Below are positions 17,012 through 24,666 of a DNA stretch of 63,540 nt, piece by piece. This stretch comes from Bacillota bacterium (GTDB taxonomy: Bacteria > Bacillota > Bacilli > Paenibacillales > Paenibacillaceae): positions 1 to 63,540 of the forward strand of contig JAEZCJ010000108.1 of NCBI GenBank assembly GCA_023433615.1. Direction: 5' to 3'. Numbering within the stretch: position 1 is the first letter of the stretch; each line of letters begins with the position of its first letter. Made by a program: the position numbers and the translations under genes. The notes beneath the pieces were generated by a model. The model saw only the letters and a program-made list of their open reading frames with translations. It made no database searches and was not told where the DNA came from.

Positions 17012-18433
17012 ATGAAACATCCGGATACATATCGAGGCCGCCGAGTCGTCGTGCTCGGCTTGGCCCGGAGCGGCGTCAGCGTGGCGAAAGTGTTCCACGC
17101 GGCGGGCGCCGACGTGGTCGTCAACGATCTTAAAGAACTCGAATTATGTCCCGAAGCGGCTGAATTGACCGCTTTGGGCATTTGTGTGATATGCGGCAGC
17201 CATCCGGAAGACCTCGTGACGCCGGAGACGGCGCTGCTCGTCAAGAATCCGGGCATCCCGTATAAGGTAGACCCGATCCGGCAGGCGTTGGCGCTCGGCA
17301 TCGAGATCGTGACCGAGGTCGAAGTCGCCTTCCGGCTGACGGATGCGCCGATCATCGGCATTACCGGCTCGAACGGCAAGACGACGACGACGACGCTCGT
17401 CGGCAAGATGCTGGACGCTGCCGGGTTGAATCCGATCGTGGCCGGCAACATCGGCAGACCGTTGTCGGACGCGGCTGCAGAAGCCAGCAAGGACGACTGG
17501 CTCGTCGTCGAGTTGAGCAGCTTCCAATTGAAGGGGACCTCGGCGTTCCGACCGCGCGTCGCCGCGCTTCTGAACGTTGCCGAGACGCATCTTGACTATC
17601 ACGGCACGATGGAAGACTATTACCGCTCCAAGGCGAAGCTGTTCGCGAGTCAGACCCGAGCCGACACGGCCGTGCTGAACTGGGACGATCCTGCCGTCAG
17701 GAGCCTAGCCACTGAAGTAGCGGCAAAGGTGCTGCCGTTCTCCGTGAAGGAGAGGCTGGAGGAAGGCGTGTTCGTCGATCCGCCGTATCCGGACTCGGAA
17801 AGCGATGACGGGGCGGAGCGTATGCTTGTATGGCGCTCGGAGGGGGTCACCCGCACGCTGATGGGCGTCAATGAGCTTGGTATTCCCGGACGCCACAATG
17901 CGGCCAATGCGGCTGCGGCTGTAGCGATCTGCCTGGCGGCTGGCGCGCCGCTGGAGAAGCTGGCGGAGCCGCTTCGGCAGTTCCGCGGCGTCGAGCACCG
18001 TCTCGAGTACGTGCGCAATGTCGGCGGAGTCGCGTATTACAACAGCTCGAAGGATACGAATGCGACGGCCACGACGATGGCCATTCGTTCGGTGAAGGGG
18101 AAAATCGTGCTGCTCGCCGGCGGTCTCGACCGCGGCTCCGACTACATGGATCTCCTGCCGATCTTCCGCGAACGGCTGAAAGGAATCGTCGCGTTCGGCG
18201 AGACGCGGGAGAAGCTGGCCCAAGTCGCGAAGCTGGCGGGTTTAGAGTCGGTCGTAACGGTCGATCCTTGTGAGGACGCCGATTCGACCTTGCGGGAAGC
18301 AGTTCGGGAAGCAGCCGCGATCGCCGAGGACGGAGATGTCGTGCTGCTGTCTCCTGCATGCGCAAGCTGGGATATGTTTCAATCCTACGAGCAGCGAGGG
18401 CGCATTTTTAAAGAATCGGCGCATACCTTGTAA
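17012..18433 (+). CDS. murD: UDP-MurNAc-L-Ala:D-Glu ligase MurD
   Basis: A 473-residue ligase adding D-glutamate to UDP-MurNAc-L-alanine. The N-terminal Rossmann-like motif VVLGLARSGVS, the ATP loop ITGSNGKTTTTTLVG, LNVAETHLDYHGTME and the C-terminal LLSPACASWDMFQSYEQRG are family hallmarks. TAGGAG precedes the ATG. The stop codon lies in a short hairpin AAGTAGGG / CCCTACTT (18432-18454), which has no T-run and is not called a terminator. Confidence 0.96.
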   Translation: MKHPDTYRGRRVVVLGLARSGVSVAKVFHAAGADVVVNDLKELELCPEAAELTALGICVICGSHPEDLVTPETALLVKNPGIPYKVDPIRQALALGIEIVTEVEVAFRLTDAPIIGITGSNGKTTTTTLVGKMLDAAGLNPIVAGNIGRPLSDAAAEASKDDWLVVELSSFQLKGTSAFRPRVAALLNVAETHLDYHGTMEDYYRSKAKLFASQTRADTAVLNWDDPAVRSLATEVAAKVLPFSVKERLEEGVFVDPPYPDSESDDGAERMLVWRSEGVTRTLMGVNELGIPGRHNAANAAAAVAICLAAGAPLEKLAEPLRQFRGVEHRLEYVRNVGGVAYYNSSKDTNATATTMAIRSVKGKIVLLAGGLDRGSDYMDLLPIFRERLKGIVAFGETREKLAQVAKLAGLESVVTVDPCEDADSTLREAVREAAAIAEDGDVVLLSPACASWDMFQSYEQRGRIFKESAHTL

Positions 18434-18479
18434 GTAGGGGGCCCGTCCCTACTTTCCATGAAGCAAGAGGTGTGCTCGC

Positions 18480-19577
18480 ATGACCAAAGCTCGCGTCGCC
18501 CCGGATCTATGGATGATCACGGCTATCTCGCTCATTCTGGCCATCGGCCTCGTCATGGTGTACAGCGCCAGCGCAGTGCTGGCGTTCCATGAATTCGGCG
18601 ATTCATTCTACTATGTCAAGCGGCAGCTGCTGTTCGCCGCGCTGGGAATCGGCGCGATGGCGTTCACGGCCAATACGGAGTATTGGACGTGGCGCAAGCT
18701 GGCGCCGGCCGGGCTGATTATCTGCTTCGGCCTGCTCCTCATCGTGCTTATTCCCGGAATCGGCGTCGTGCGCGGAGGCGCGCGCAGCTGGCTCGGCATC
18801 AGCTCATTCGGCATACAGCCTTCCGAATTCATGAAGCTGGCCATGGTGCTGTTCATGGCGAAGTTCTTGTCCGACAAACAGCAGACGATCACGAACTTCT
18901 CGAAGGGTCTCTTGCCCCCGCTCGGCATTATGGGCGGCGCCTTCGGCCTGATCATGCTGCAGCCGGACCTCGGCAGCGCGGCCGTCATGGTCGGCGCCTC
19001 GATGCTCGTCATCTACACGGCAGGCGCGCGCATGGCGCATCTCGGTTCGCTGGCCTGCGTAGGCTTACTCGGGATGGTGGGCTTGATTCTGGCGGCGCCC
19101 TACCGCATGGAGCGCATTACCGGCTTCCTCGATCCGTGGAAGGATCCGCTCGGCAACGGCTATCAGATCATTCAGTCGCTCTACGCGATCGGCCCGGGCG
19201 GCTTGATCGGGCTCGGACTCGGCGAGAGCCGCCAGAAGTACAATTATTTGCCCGAGCCGCAGACCGATTTCATATTCTCGATCTTGTCCGAAGAGCTCGG
19301 CTTCATCGGCGGGGCGGCCGTCATCGTGCTGTTCTTGATTCTGGTCGTGCGCGGCATGCGGACGGCGATCACGGCGCCGGATATGTTCGGCAGCCTGCTG
19401 GCGGTCGGCATCACCGGCATCGTCGCCGTACAGGTGTTCATCAATATCGGCGTCGTCATCGGCATGCTGCCGGTTACCGGCATCACGCTGCCGCTGGTCA
19501 GCTACGGCGGCTCATCGCTGACGCTGCTCTTGACTGCGCTCGGCATTCTGCTTAATATATCCCGTTATTCGAGGTGA
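18480..19577 (+). CDS. spoVE: SEDS glycosyltransferase SpoVE (FtsW/RodA family)
   Basis: A 365-residue SEDS-family peptidoglycan polymerase with ten membrane helices. Conserved elements: GGARSWL, IQPSEFMKLAMVLFMA, LQPDLGSAAVM (containing the catalytic aspartate of the family), the PEPQTDFIFSILSEELGF loop and the C-terminal PLVSYGGSS. In the murD-X-murG position and in a cluster with spoVD, this is SpoVE, the cortex-synthesis partner of SpoVD. Because a separate vegetative ftsW is not in this window, dual use in division cannot be excluded. Confidence 0.88.
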   Translation: MTKARVAPDLWMITAISLILAIGLVMVYSASAVLAFHEFGDSFYYVKRQLLFAALGIGAMAFTANTEYWTWRKLAPAGLIICFGLLLIVLIPGIGVVRGGARSWLGISSFGIQPSEFMKLAMVLFMAKFLSDKQQTITNFSKGLLPPLGIMGGAFGLIMLQPDLGSAAVMVGASMLVIYTAGARMAHLGSLACVGLLGMVGLILAAPYRMERITGFLDPWKDPLGNGYQIIQSLYAIGPGGLIGLGLGESRQKYNYLPEPQTDFIFSILSEELGFIGGAAVIVLFLILVVRGMRTAITAPDMFGSLLAVGITGIVAVQVFINIGVVIGMLPVTGITLPLVSYGGSSLTLLLTALGILLNISRYSR

Positions 19578-19582
19578 TTGAC

Positions 19583-20695
19583 ATGCGAGTCGTATTGACC
19601 GGAGGAGGCACGGGCGGACATATCTATCCGGCTGTCGCGATCGGAAAGCAGCTCCAGCGAGAGGATTCAGAGACGGAGCTGCTCTATATCGGGACCGAGG
19701 CAGGGCTGGAGAGCCGCATCGTTCCGAAGCTCGGCATTCCGTTCGAATCCGTGCAGATTACCGGCTTCCGCCGCAAGCTGTCGATCGAGAACGTGAAGAC
19801 GGTGCTCCGCTTCGTTCGCGCCGCCGGCCGGGCGAAGACGCTGCTCCGGGCATTCAAGCCGGATGTCGTCGTCGGCACGGGCGGATACGTATGCGGGCCG
19901 GTCGTCTACGCGGCAGCCAAGCTGGGCATCCCGACGCTCATTCATGAGCAGAACGTCGATCCGGGCTTGACCAATCGATTCCTGAGCCGTTACGCCGGCG
20001 CGATCGCGGTTAGCTTCCGGGAATCGCAGCAGCGCTTCGGCAATCATAATCGCGTGCTGTATACCGGCAATCCGTGCGCGACCAACGGCGTGAACGCGGA
20101 GCGCTCGAAGGGCTTCGCCTCGCTAGGCATACCGGCAGGCAGTCGAGTCGTGCTGGTCGTCGGCGGCAGTCGGGGGGCAAGGGCGTTCAACGAGGCGATG
20201 CCGGACGTGATCGCCAGGTGGCGCGAAATGCCGGATACGCATCTCGTCTTCGTGACCGGCGAGACGTATTACGAACAGACGGTAGAGAAGCTTGCCGCTT
20301 CGCCGGGATACGGCGCGGCGAACGTCCATATCGTCCCTTACTTGAACAATATGCCCGAGGTGCTGGCGGCATCGATGCTCGTCGTCAGCCGCTCGGGCGC
20401 TTCATCGCTCGCCGAAATTACGGCGCTCGGCATTCCGTCCATCCTCGTGCCGTCGCCGAACGTCACGAACAATCACCAAGAGCCGAATGCGCGCAGCCTC
20501 GCCGATGCGGGGGCAGCGGTCATGATGCTCGAGCGAGAGCTGACGGGCGCAGCCCTCTTCGAGCGAATCGCCGCGATCATGAACGACGACGCCAAGCGGA
20601 AGGCCATGTCAGATGCCGCGCGCAAGCTCGGCATGCCCGAATCGGCCATCCACATCGCCGCCGAGCTGCGCGAGCTGGCCGCTCGCCGCAAGTAA
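19583..20695 (+). CDS. murG: UDP-GlcNAc:lipid I N-acetylglucosaminyltransferase MurG
   Basis: A 370-residue GT28 glycosyltransferase at the inner membrane face that converts lipid I to lipid II. The N-terminal glycine-rich loop VLTGGGTGGHIYPA, GTGGYVCGPVV, HEQNVDPGLTN, VVGGSRGARAFN and the donor-site RSGASSLAEITALG with PNVTNNHQEPNA are visible. ATG 19583 is preferred to GTG 19574, since GAGGTGA at 19571-19577 is the ribosome binding site and overlaps the spoVE stop. A structured non-coding region follows before murB. Confidence 0.95.
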   Translation: MRVVLTGGGTGGHIYPAVAIGKQLQREDSETELLYIGTEAGLESRIVPKLGIPFESVQITGFRRKLSIENVKTVLRFVRAAGRAKTLLRAFKPDVVVGTGGYVCGPVVYAAAKLGIPTLIHEQNVDPGLTNRFLSRYAGAIAVSFRESQQRFGNHNRVLYTGNPCATNGVNAERSKGFASLGIPAGSRVVLVVGGSRGARAFNEAMPDVIARWREMPDTHLVFVTGETYYEQTVEKLAASPGYGAANVHIVPYLNNMPEVLAASMLVVSRSGASSLAEITALGIPSILVPSPNVTNNHQEPNARSLADAGAAVMMLERELTGAALFERIAAIMNDDAKRKAMSDAARKLGMPESAIHIAAELRELAARRK

Positions 20696-21062
20696 CCTGA
20701 GCGGCTATCCCATCGGCTTAGGGAGGGCGCTGCGCCGTGCTGCTTATGGGTCAGTCAATCTGAACTGGGGCGAGTAAGAGTAGACGCAGCGTTCGCAGGT
20801 GACCAATCCGAACGGTGCGGCAAGTGTGTCTAGATTCTAACGGACTCAGGTGCACTTATTGGATGATTATCAACGGATGTCCGTTAAAAATAGCAAATGA
20901 ACGATATACGCAATAGAACGTCGCTGATGTCCATTAAAGAAGTAGCCCCGAAAAAATCGGGTCACTCCAGGGACAAGATTCCCCAGGAATCGCAGTCAAC
21001 AAGGTTAAGCGTTCAGCTTAACTTTCCAATATCAACATGGAACAATCGAGTCGAGTTCCATT
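20696..21062. other. Hairpin-rich non-coding region after murG
   Basis: No convincing gene is seen. Four short hairpins follow in series: CCCGA/TCGGG (20947-20961 region), GATTCC/GGAATC (20979-20994 region), GTTAAGC/GCTTAAC (21004-21022, with flanking AA and TT) and TGGAAC/GTTCCA (21038-21060). Upstream, GATGTCCGTTAAAAATAGC and a diverged second copy (GATGTCCATTAAAGAAGTAGC, about 20927) form a loose direct repeat. The third hairpin, with its T tail, could end the murG transcript. Confidence 0.45.
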
Positions 21063-21068
21063 CTAATG

Positions 21069-21220
21069 GACCGCTTGTCAGCGCCGAGAAGGTTGAACGA
21101 TGGTAGAAAATGAGGAGCGCAGTGTAGTCAAAGCTACATGAGCACCGGAATTTTCGCCAGCGTTCAAGATTCGACGTCGAATAAGCTTCGTCAGCATCAT
21201 CATCGCGATCACAAGCGGTC
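21069..21220 (+). repeat. Covarying intergenic repeat, copy 2 (short form, forward)
   Basis: A 152-nt element with terminal inverted repeat GACCGCTTGT / ACAAGCGGTC, extended outward by a G.T and two A-T pairs. Internal stems: GAAAAT (21106-21111) with ATTTTC (21150-21155); TTGAACG with CGTTCAA; and a TGTAG / CTACA hairpin. It lies between murG and murB. Compared with copy 4, pairs 2 and 3 of the terminal stem changed on both sides. Confidence 0.88.
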
Positions 21221-21383
21221 TATAGGCGGGTGTCACCATTGGTGGTGCGGAGGCATAGACTACCACATAATCGTGACTGCCGCCTGACGGCAACGGTTAC
21301 CGCGTTCGATTCGAGAGGCCGCTGTTGACCGCTCGGTCCGGATGCCGGGATCGCAAATACCAGCAGAACAAGGAGGAATGGTC

Positions 21384-22289
21384 ATGGAGAAGCTGATCGA
21401 AGCACTGCAAGCCGCGAGAATCGGCAATGTGCTTCCGAACGAACCGCTGGCGGATTACACGACTTGGAAGATCGGCGGGCCGGCCGATCTGCTCATCGTG
21501 CCGCAAGGCAAGGAAGAACTGGCCGCCGCGGTCAAATTGCTGCATGAGCATGGCGTCTCATGGACCAGTCTAGGCCGGGGCTCTAATATGCTGGTCAGCG
21601 ACAAGGGCATTCGGGGCGTCGTGGTGAAGCCGGGGCCTGGACTCGATTATGCCCGATTCGAAGGCCAGACGGTCTATGCGGGAGCAGCGTTCTCGTTCAT
21701 CAAGCTGTCCGTTCTGGCAGGCAAGGAAGGATTGACCGGACTGGAGTTCGCGGGGGGGATTCCGGGTACGGTCGGCGGTGCCGTGTACATGAATGCCGGC
21801 GCTCACGGGTCGGATGTGTCACGTATCTTTCAATCAGCCCAGATTGTTACGGAGACAGGGGAATTGGTGACTTACGGACGCGAAGAGATGGCGTTCGACT
21901 ACAGGCATTCGATGCTGCATGAGAGCAAGGGTATCGTCGTGGAGGCGGTGTTCGAGCTCGAACGCGGCGTGCGCGAAGAGATCGCGGCAACGCTGGCCTC
22001 ATACAAGGAACGCCGGATTCGTACGCAGCCGCTGCATTTGGCAGTTGCGGGAAGCGTATTTAAGAATCCGCCGGGAGACTTCGCCGCCAGGCTGATTCAG
22101 GAAGCCGGACTTAAGGGCTATCGCGTCGGCGGAGCGGAAATTTCCGTACAGCATGCCAATTTCATCGTCAATACCGGGCAAGCGAAGGCTGAAGATGTCC
22201 TCACCCTCATGGCCCATATTCAGAGCACGGTCAAGGCGCGTTACGGCGTCGAGCTGGTGCCGGAAGTATTGGTGGTGGGTGAGCGGTAA
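21384..22289 (+). CDS. murB: UDP-N-acetylenolpyruvoylglucosamine reductase MurB
   Basis: A 301-residue FAD enzyme that reduces UDP-GlcNAc-enolpyruvate to UDP-MurNAc with NADPH. The FAD-binding segments YTTWKIGGPADL, LGRGSNMLVSD and AGGIPGTVGGAVYMNAGAHG are clear, as is AGSVFKNP near the C-terminus with the SVFKNPP form of the type IIB (Gram-positive) enzymes. ATG 21384 is 7 nt after AGGAGG; earlier ATGs at 21342 and 21378 lack suitable spacing. Confidence 0.95.
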   Translation: MEKLIEALQAARIGNVLPNEPLADYTTWKIGGPADLLIVPQGKEELAAAVKLLHEHGVSWTSLGRGSNMLVSDKGIRGVVVKPGPGLDYARFEGQTVYAGAAFSFIKLSVLAGKEGLTGLEFAGGIPGTVGGAVYMNAGAHGSDVSRIFQSAQIVTETGELVTYGREEMAFDYRHSMLHESKGIVVEAVFELERGVREEIAATLASYKERRIRTQPLHLAVAGSVFKNPPGDFAARLIQEAGLKGYRVGGAEISVQHANFIVNTGQAKAEDVLTLMAHIQSTVKARYGVELVPEVLVVGER

Positions 22290-22304
22290 ATCGGAGGTGA
22301 AGCT

Positions 22305-23588
22305 TTGGACAAATTGGTAATTGAAGGCGGCAAACCGCTCTCCGGCACGATCGTCATCCAAGGAGCGAAGAACGCCGCCCTGCCGATTTTGGCCGCTAGT
22401 ATGCTCGTAAGAGGCACCGTCATCATCGACCATGTGCCTAACCTGCTGGATATCGACGTCATGCTCGACATTCTCAGGGATCTCGGCTGCAAGGCCGAGC
22501 AGATTGGCAGCTCCGTCGTGCTCGACACGGAGGCAGCGCACTCGTATCATATCGCGGAGGATCTTATGGGCCAGATGCGCTCGTCGATCTTCTTGATGGG
22601 ACCGCTTCTAGCTCGCTTCGGGAAAGTCGAGATTTACCAGCCGGGGGGATGCGCGATCGGCGAGCGGAAAATCGACCTGCATCTGCGCGGGTTGGAAGCG
22701 CTCGGCGCTAAGGTCGAGGAATCGGGCAACCGGATCGTATGCGAGGCAGAGCGGCTGGTCGGCGCGGAAATCCATCTGGATTTTCCAAGCGTCGGAGCAA
22801 CCGAGAATATCATGATGGCTGCGGTCCTCGCGGAAGGCGTCACCACGATCAACAATGCGGCCAGAGAGCCGGAGATCCAAGATCTGCAGCACTACCTGAA
22901 CCGCATGGGCGCACGGATCATCGGCGCCGGCACGGACACGATCACGATCGAAGGGGTACAGTCACTCGTCCCGTGCAGGCATCGCATCATTCCGGACCGG
23001 ATCGTGACGGGCACGATCATGATCGCCGCTGCCGTTACGCGCGGTCAGGTTACGCTGCAGCAGACGAACCCGTCGCACTTGACCTCACTCATCCATGTTC
23101 TGCGCCGCTCGGGTGTTCAAGTAGCCATTGACGGTGATATAATAAAAGTCGGCGGCACCGTCCGGCCGAATGCAGTCGAACGGATCGTAACTTCGCCGTA
23201 TCCCGCATTCCCGACGGACTTGCAATCGCAAGTCATGGTGCTGCTCGCGCTTGCCGAAGGCGTCAGCGTCATGAAGGAGACGATCTTCGAAGGACGGTTC
23301 AAGCATGTCGGCGAGCTGACGCGCATGGGTGCCGACATACGCGTCGACATGAATGCGGCGATCATTCGCGGCGTCCCTCGTCTGTACGGCGCGACGGTCG
23401 AAGCAACCGATCTGCGCGCGGGAGCGGCGCTCGTCATCGCAGGATTGGCTGCCCAAGGGAAAACAGTGGTCGAGCAGATTCACCACATCGACCGCGGCTA
23501 CGAGCAGATCGAAGACATGCTCGGCCGATTGGGCGCAAGGATAACGCGATTCGCCTCCGTGCAGAACAATCGGGTTATTCCGGGCTAG
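22305..23588 (+). CDS. murA: UDP-N-acetylglucosamine 1-carboxyvinyltransferase MurA
   Basis: A 427-residue enolpyruvyl transferase, the first committed step of peptidoglycan synthesis and the fosfomycin target. The N-terminal GAKNAALPILAASML and the catalytic loop PGGCAIGERKIDLH with the fosfomycin-reactive cysteine are intact. TTG start with GGAGGTGA upstream. It lies 15 nt after murB, placing the two enzymes of UDP-MurNAc synthesis together. Many Bacillota have two murA paralogues; only one is seen here. A terminator follows within 20 nt. Confidence 0.95.
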   Translation: MDKLVIEGGKPLSGTIVIQGAKNAALPILAASMLVRGTVIIDHVPNLLDIDVMLDILRDLGCKAEQIGSSVVLDTEAAHSYHIAEDLMGQMRSSIFLMGPLLARFGKVEIYQPGGCAIGERKIDLHLRGLEALGAKVEESGNRIVCEAERLVGAEIHLDFPSVGATENIMMAAVLAEGVTTINNAAREPEIQDLQHYLNRMGARIIGAGTDTITIEGVQSLVPCRHRIIPDRIVTGTIMIAAAVTRGQVTLQQTNPSHLTSLIHVLRRSGVQVAIDGDIIKVGGTVRPNAVERIVTSPYPAFPTDLQSQVMVLLALAEGVSVMKETIFEGRFKHVGELTRMGADIRVDMNAAIIRGVPRLYGATVEATDLRAGAALVIAGLAAQGKTVVEQIHHIDRGYEQIEDMLGRLGARITRFASVQNNRVIPG

Positions 23589-23602
23589 ATGCTTACCATT
23601 TG

Positions 23603-23640
23603 CATCCCGGCTTCCATCAATGGAAGACCGGATGTTTTTT
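23603..23640 (+). terminator. Terminator between murA and divIB
   Basis: A long stem CATCCCGGCTTCCA / TGGAAGACCGGATG with one bulge on each side and a 4-nt loop, followed by six T residues. Two in-frame ATG codons that could start divIB (23620, 23632) lie inside it, which argues for the downstream start at 23665. Confidence 0.85.
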
Positions 23641-23664
23641 CATGAGAGAAGGGACAAGCTTAAG

Positions 23665-24423
23665 ATGCCTGACACGATGCCCGTGCTGCGGGAACCGAAA
23701 CAGAGGAGAAGGGGCAGCCGCAGGCTGCTGTCGATACTATTGCTGTTGTTCGCGCTGTTATTGGCCGTTCTCTTCTTTCGTTCGCCGATCAGCAAGGTGT
23801 CGGACGTGACGATCAGCGGCGAACAATATACAACGAGCGAAGCGATTCGCGAGGCAGTGGGCATTCGAGAGGGAGATTCGTTCTTCTATCCCGGCGAGGA
23901 AACGTTGGCCGAACGGATCAAGAAGCTGGCGCCGATCGAATCCGTGGTCGTGAAGAAGACCTTCCCGGGCAAGATCGACATTCAGATTCACGAGTATCCG
24001 GCCGTGGCTTACGAGCTGCTGGATTCTGGCGATATCAGGGCGATCCTGTCGAACGGCACGGTGCTGACGGCCGGCAACAGCTTCGTCGTCGATAAGCCCG
24101 TCTTAAGCGGCTGGACGAAGGATAACCCGCATAAGGCCGGGCTGATCCAAGCGCTGGCTGCCGTACCGGAAGAGCTGCTTGCGGATTTCTCCGAGATCAT
24201 GCCGTATCCGTCGAACTCGTACAAGGATCGCATCAGAATCTATACGCGCACCAGGTTCGAGATCATCACGGCCGTATCGCTGCTGCAGGAGAAGGCCGAG
24301 ACGATCTATGCGGTCACCGAGACGCAGGAGCCCGGCAGCGTCACGCTGCTGCTGTCCGATCGATATGTTCCGTATTTGGACGAAGATGAGGCGGAGGGGC
24401 AGAATAACGCAGCCGGCGACTAA
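23665..24423 (+). CDS. divIB: Cell division protein DivIB/FtsQ
   Basis: A 252-residue bitopic division protein: a short basic cytoplasmic region (about 1-25), a membrane helix (LLSILLLLFALLLAVLFF), a POTRA domain starting with ISKVSDVTISG (about 40-110), a beta domain, and an acidic tail. It forms the DivIB-FtsL-DivIC complex that activates septal synthesis. The start MPDTMPVLREP is chosen because earlier ATGs fall in the murA terminator and GAAGGGA lies 11 nt upstream; a start at 23620 would add 15 residues. ylxW, ylxX and sbp, found next to it in B. subtilis, are absent. Confidence 0.88.
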   Translation: MPDTMPVLREPKQRRRGSRRLLSILLLLFALLLAVLFFRSPISKVSDVTISGEQYTTSEAIREAVGIREGDSFFYPGEETLAERIKKLAPIESVVVKKTFPGKIDIQIHEYPAVAYELLDSGDIRAILSNGTVLTAGNSFVVDKPVLSGWTKDNPHKAGLIQALAAVPEELLADFSEIMPYPSNSYKDRIRIYTRTRFEIITAVSLLQEKAETIYAVTETQEPGSVTLLLSDRYVPYLDEDEAEGQNNAAGD

Positions 24424-24541
24424 AAAGAGGCTACTCAATAGGCGAAATCAATGATACAATTTCATTTATGGGGTTTTTCAAGGTTTCCCAGCAGGATGAA
24501 ACATTTGGAAGCCCAATCGGCATAAAAATTTTGTAGAAAAA

Positions 24542-24570
24542 AGAGGGAAAATATAAGGCGCGTTGAATAA
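24542..24570 (+). promoter_or_regulatory. SigH-type promoter of ftsA-ftsZ
   Basis: AGAGGGAAA (24542-24550) and GTTGAATAA (24562-24570) with 11 nt between them match the SigH consensus except for one base in the -35 element. The geometry is identical to the mraZ site. B. subtilis ftsAZ also has a SigH promoter, used for the switch to polar division. Confidence 0.5.
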
Positions 24571-24666
24571 GTAGAACAGTGTCTGCGGCAACGCAGTTAT
24601 GGTAGCATTATATGATGTACCGCTTCATTTTAGATTACATTTCTTTTGAAACGGAGGTGCCATGGG

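Noticed and set aside
18432..18454. A terminator after murD
   Set aside because: There is an 8-bp hairpin, but it has no T-run and includes the stop codon, so it is more likely incidental.
20897..21106. A 69-codon + strand frame between murG and murB
   Set aside because: It lacks a ribosome binding site and runs through the four hairpins and into repeat copy 2.
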